Source of the DNA: Bacteroidota bacterium
GTDB lineage: Bacteria; Bacteroidota; Bacteroidia; SXHM01
Direction of reading: 5' to 3'
DNA: 35,191 nucleotides
NCBI GenBank assembly: GCA_947479755.1
Contig: CANKAM010000009.1
Location: 68,464 to 103,654, forward strand
Shown: piece by piece, positions 33,088 to 35,191 of the stretch
Numbering within the stretch: position 1 is the first letter of the stretch
Layout of the letters: each line of letters begins with the position of its first letter
Translations under genes and position numbers: made by a program
The notes under the pieces: generated by a model
The model's database searches: none
Seen by the model: only the letters and a program-made list of their open reading frames with translations
What the model was told of the DNA's origin: nothing

Positions 33088-34770
33088 ATGAAAACTCTGC
33101 TCTTCTTAATTATTCCGGTAATTGCCGCACTCGGCATGGGATTAGGTTTTATTGAAACCACAACACTTTCAGGAAACGTGAAAGATAAAACAACGGGCAA
33201 TGCCATTGCATTTGCAAACATAACTTTAGTACAAAAAGGTATTTTAATAACCGGAACAACTACCGACAGTAAAGGAAATTATTCCGTTAAGGAAATTGCA
33301 GCAGGAATTTATGACATAAAAGTAAAGTATGTGGGATATAAAACATCAATCCGCTCAGGAGTTGAAATAAAAAATGGCGAGACCGTTGTTGAAGATTTTT
33401 TGCTAGAAGCAACAACTGAAAAATTATCAGAAGTAACAATTACCAAAGAGGAATCGGCACCTATAGTTGAAGTTGAAAGCGATAAATCATTTGCTGATGA
33501 AGTGGTGGGTTTCTTTTCCCTTGGAAGTAAGTCTGCATCCGGAAAAGCCTCAGCAGATGTTGAAACCAGAGCTTATGACATGGCACCTGCAATGCATATT
33601 TCAGAAGCATCATCTTCAAAAGAATATGTTGCAAGAGGAAGCCGGGAGATAAAATCAATTGCAATAGAATCATCAAAAGCCGAACGGGAATCAAAAGCCA
33701 AACTGATGGCGGAGCCTGAAAAATATTCTTCTGCCGGAAAACTGACAGCCGGGAACTGGTGCGACAACCGTAACTGGGATTTTTTCAGTGATGTATTGAA
33801 AAAAAGTGACTGGAGTAAGATGAAAGAAACCTGGGAATTTAATCCTGAAGAACGTTATGTAGTGAAAGTGAAAAACGGAAAAGAAATTGCACAGGATGTT
33901 CCTGTAAAACTAAAAGACCGAAGCGGAAAAATAGTTTGGCAAACACATACCGACAATAAAGGTGAAGCGTTTTTATTTGCCAATATGTTTGAAAAAGGTG
34001 AAACTGTTTTTGAAGTAGAAGTTGGCGACAAAACAAATTTTGTTTCGCATACAATTGCCAGAACTTCTGCTAAAACAATTGAACTGGATTTTGCAGGTGC
34101 AGCAAAACCTTCAAAGGTTATTGATATTATGTTTATGATTGATGCCACCGGCTCAATGGGTGACGAAATGGAATACATCAGCGAAGAACTGAATGATCTT
34201 ATTTCACGCGTGAAACGTGCGCAACAGCAAATGCTTACCGTGCGTGTGAGCAACAATGTTTACCGCGATAAAGGAGATGATTATGTAGTGCGTTCATTCC
34301 CGTTTACTGAAAATATGAGCGTTGCATTGTCACAATTAAATGAGCAAAGTGCTGGCGGTGGCGGTGATTATGAAGAAGCAGTAGAAGAAGGTTTTGAAGA
34401 TGCTATAAAAAATCATGAATGGAGTTCAAGTGCTGCTGCACGATTGATGTTTTTTGTTCTGGATGCACCACCACACCTGAATGATGAAAACATCAAAAAG
34501 ATTCAGGAAGTGACAAAAATTGCTGCGGCAAAAGGAATTCGTGTAATACCTGTTGCATCAAGCGGTGTGGACAAAAACACAGAATTCCTGATGCGCTTTC
34601 TTTCAGTTTCTTCAGGCGGAACATATATTTTCCTGACTGACCATAGTGGAATTGGAAATTCTCATCTTGAACCCACCATTGGAAAATACGATGTTGAATA
34701 CCTGAACGATTTATTAGTGAAAGTGATTAACAGTTATTTGGAAGAAGATGATTTACTAACTAAAAAATAA
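33088..34770 (+). CDS. carboxypeptidase-regulatory and VWA domain protein
   Basis: From the ATG at 33088 the protein has 560 residues. The N-terminus is a signal or anchor segment (MKTLLFLIIPVIAALGMGLG). Residues about 26-108 are a carboxypeptidase-regulatory-like beta domain (TLSGNVKDKTTGNAIAFANI). A low-complexity linker rich in Ser, Ala and Glu follows, about 115-215, then LTAGNWCDNRNWDFFSDVL and a second beta region. The VWA domain starts near 344 with the MIDAS motif DATGS (352-356) in VIDIMFMIDATGSMGDEMEY, and it contains the glycine-rich SAGGGGDYEEAVEEG and FFVLDAPPHLND. It is probably an exported adhesion or assembly scaffold binding a divalent cation. The frame is open from an earlier ATG at 33016, but the 24 extra residues are charged and would spoil the signal peptide. 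Confidence 0.88.
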   Translation: MKTLLFLIIPVIAALGMGLGFIETTTLSGNVKDKTTGNAIAFANITLVQKGILITGTTTDSKGNYSVKEIAAGIYDIKVKYVGYKTSIRSGVEIKNGETVVEDFLLEATTEKLSEVTITKEESAPIVEVESDKSFADEVVGFFSLGSKSASGKASADVETRAYDMAPAMHISEASSSKEYVARGSREIKSIAIESSKAERESKAKLMAEPEKYSSAGKLTAGNWCDNRNWDFFSDVLKKSDWSKMKETWEFNPEERYVVKVKNGKEIAQDVPVKLKDRSGKIVWQTHTDNKGEAFLFANMFEKGETVFEVEVGDKTNFVSHTIARTSAKTIELDFAGAAKPSKVIDIMFMIDATGSMGDEMEYISEELNDLISRVKRAQQQMLTVRVSNNVYRDKGDDYVVRSFPFTENMSVALSQLNEQSAGGGGDYEEAVEEGFEDAIKNHEWSSSAAARLMFFVLDAPPHLNDENIKKIQEVTKIAAAKGIRVIPVASSGVDKNTEFLMRFLSVSSGGTYIFLTDHSGIGNSHLEPTIGKYDVEYLNDLLVKVINSYLEEDDLLTKK

Positions 34771-34774
34771 ATCA

Positions 34775-35191
34775 TCAATTCGTCAAAGCAAGAGTCATCG
34801 TCAATTTGAATGCAAAATTGTCGATGACTTCTTCTCTTTGATAACCGCCATAGCGATAATGAACACTAGCTCCCAAACCCAAAAGATTAACCCGCAGAAT
34901 ATTATTTATTGCAAGACCTGTTTCAAAATACCCTTTCTCAAATGAACGTGCGGAGCGGTTAAAATGATTTTCCGGATTACTTAAAAAACCGAACCCAATG
35001 TTGTTAAGCAAAACAATATTCGGACGAAATTTTTTATAGCGCAACAACAAGCTTCCGAAATCGTGTTTATGAAATAAAGCAACGTAACTGCTGGCAAGAA
35101 ATTCATTCATACCCATTGTTTCAAAACTGTTTTCAGTAGCTATCGGATATTTCTGATAACTACCTCTGCCATTGAAAAGTTTTGCATAAGG
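34775..35191 (-). CDS. DUF5686 outer-membrane protein, C-terminal part (cut by window end)
   Basis: The reading frame is open from the window end and stops at 34775 with a TGA. The visible 138 residues start PYAKLFNGRGSYQKYPIATE and contain MNEFLASSYVALFHKHDFGS, NPENHFNRSARSFEKGYFET and GLAINNILRVNLLGLGASVH, with alternating hydrophobic beta strands. That is the C-terminal beta-barrel-like region of DUF5686/carboxypeptidase-regulatory family proteins. The family usually has an N-terminal carboxypeptidase-regulatory domain before the barrel; that part lies outside. It converges with the VWA gene, whose stop lies 4 bases away. Confidence 0.8.
   Translation of the reverse strand, partial: PYAKLFNGRGSYQKYPIATENSFETMGMNEFLASSYVALFHKHDFGSLLLRYKKFRPNIVLLNNIGFGFLSNPENHFNRSARSFEKGYFETGLAINNILRVNLLGLGASVHYRYGGYQREEVIDNFAFKLTMTLALTN

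Noticed and set aside
33855-34256. 133-codon minus-strand frame opposite the VWA gene
   Set aside because: The plus strand carries clear VWA motifs here; the antisense frame is rich in Ser and Phe, as expected from reading AT-rich coding DNA backward.

Overview
The window looks like a chromosomal segment of a member of the Bacteroidota, probably an environmental lineage near Chitinophagales/Sphingobacteriales (the order is inference). The evidence is a type IX secretion C-terminal sorting domain, a TonB-dependent receptor with a carboxypeptidase-regulatory plug extension, DUF2723, DUF3137 and DUF5686 proteins, an HU-like/SPOR protein, the characteristic Bacteroidota ECF sigma factor, and several upstream matches to the Bacteroidota -7 promoter element TAnnTTTG. 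I see no rRNA, tRNA, CRISPR array, integrase or transposase. Gene order looks like ordinary core and accessory chromosome.

Layout. 1-6.4 kb: the start of radA (cut by the window edge) with a small lipoprotein; a DUF2723 membrane glycosyltransferase-like protein followed by a polysaccharide deacetylase; convergent to these, an M28 peptidase translationally coupled to rsmI. 6.5-8.9 kb: a tyrosine catabolic pair, homogentisate dioxygenase and 4-hydroxyphenylpyruvate dioxygenase. 8.9-12.2 kb: a MITE-like inverted repeat, a terminator, a large secreted PKD-repeat protein carrying a T9SS tag, and a 640-base non-coding stretch with a 21-bp minisatellite. 12.2-18.4 kb: a CocE/NonD hydrolase, a 46-residue membrane protein on the opposite strand, a TonB-dependent receptor and an animal-type glutamate dehydrogenase.

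18.5-23 kb: glutamine-dependent NAD synthetase, then a probable light-response module on the minus strand: a CarH-like MerR regulator with the residues expected for cobalamin binding, and an ECF sigma factor whose stop codon overlaps the start of a photolyase. 23.2-27 kb: an LEA14-like lipoprotein, a stand-alone MurD C-terminal-domain homologue without the ATPase domain, an ALDH8-type aldehyde dehydrogenase and an acyl-CoA dehydrogenase. 27.1-31.2 kb: a tight plus-strand run of a chalcone-isomerase-like protein, a lipoprotein of unknown function, a DUF3137 membrane protein and HemJ. 31.2-35.2 kb: HU-like/SPOR protein and KdsB on the minus strand, a VWA protein, and the C-terminus of a DUF5686 outer-membrane protein cut by the window end.

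The points most worth a second look are the truncated MurD paralogue with altered ligand residues, the CarH/sigma/photolyase module, the minisatellite with heptad coding periodicity, the overlooked 46-residue membrane protein with an overlapping upstream frame, and the four-cysteine PKD repeats. No clearly new defence or mobile system is evident.
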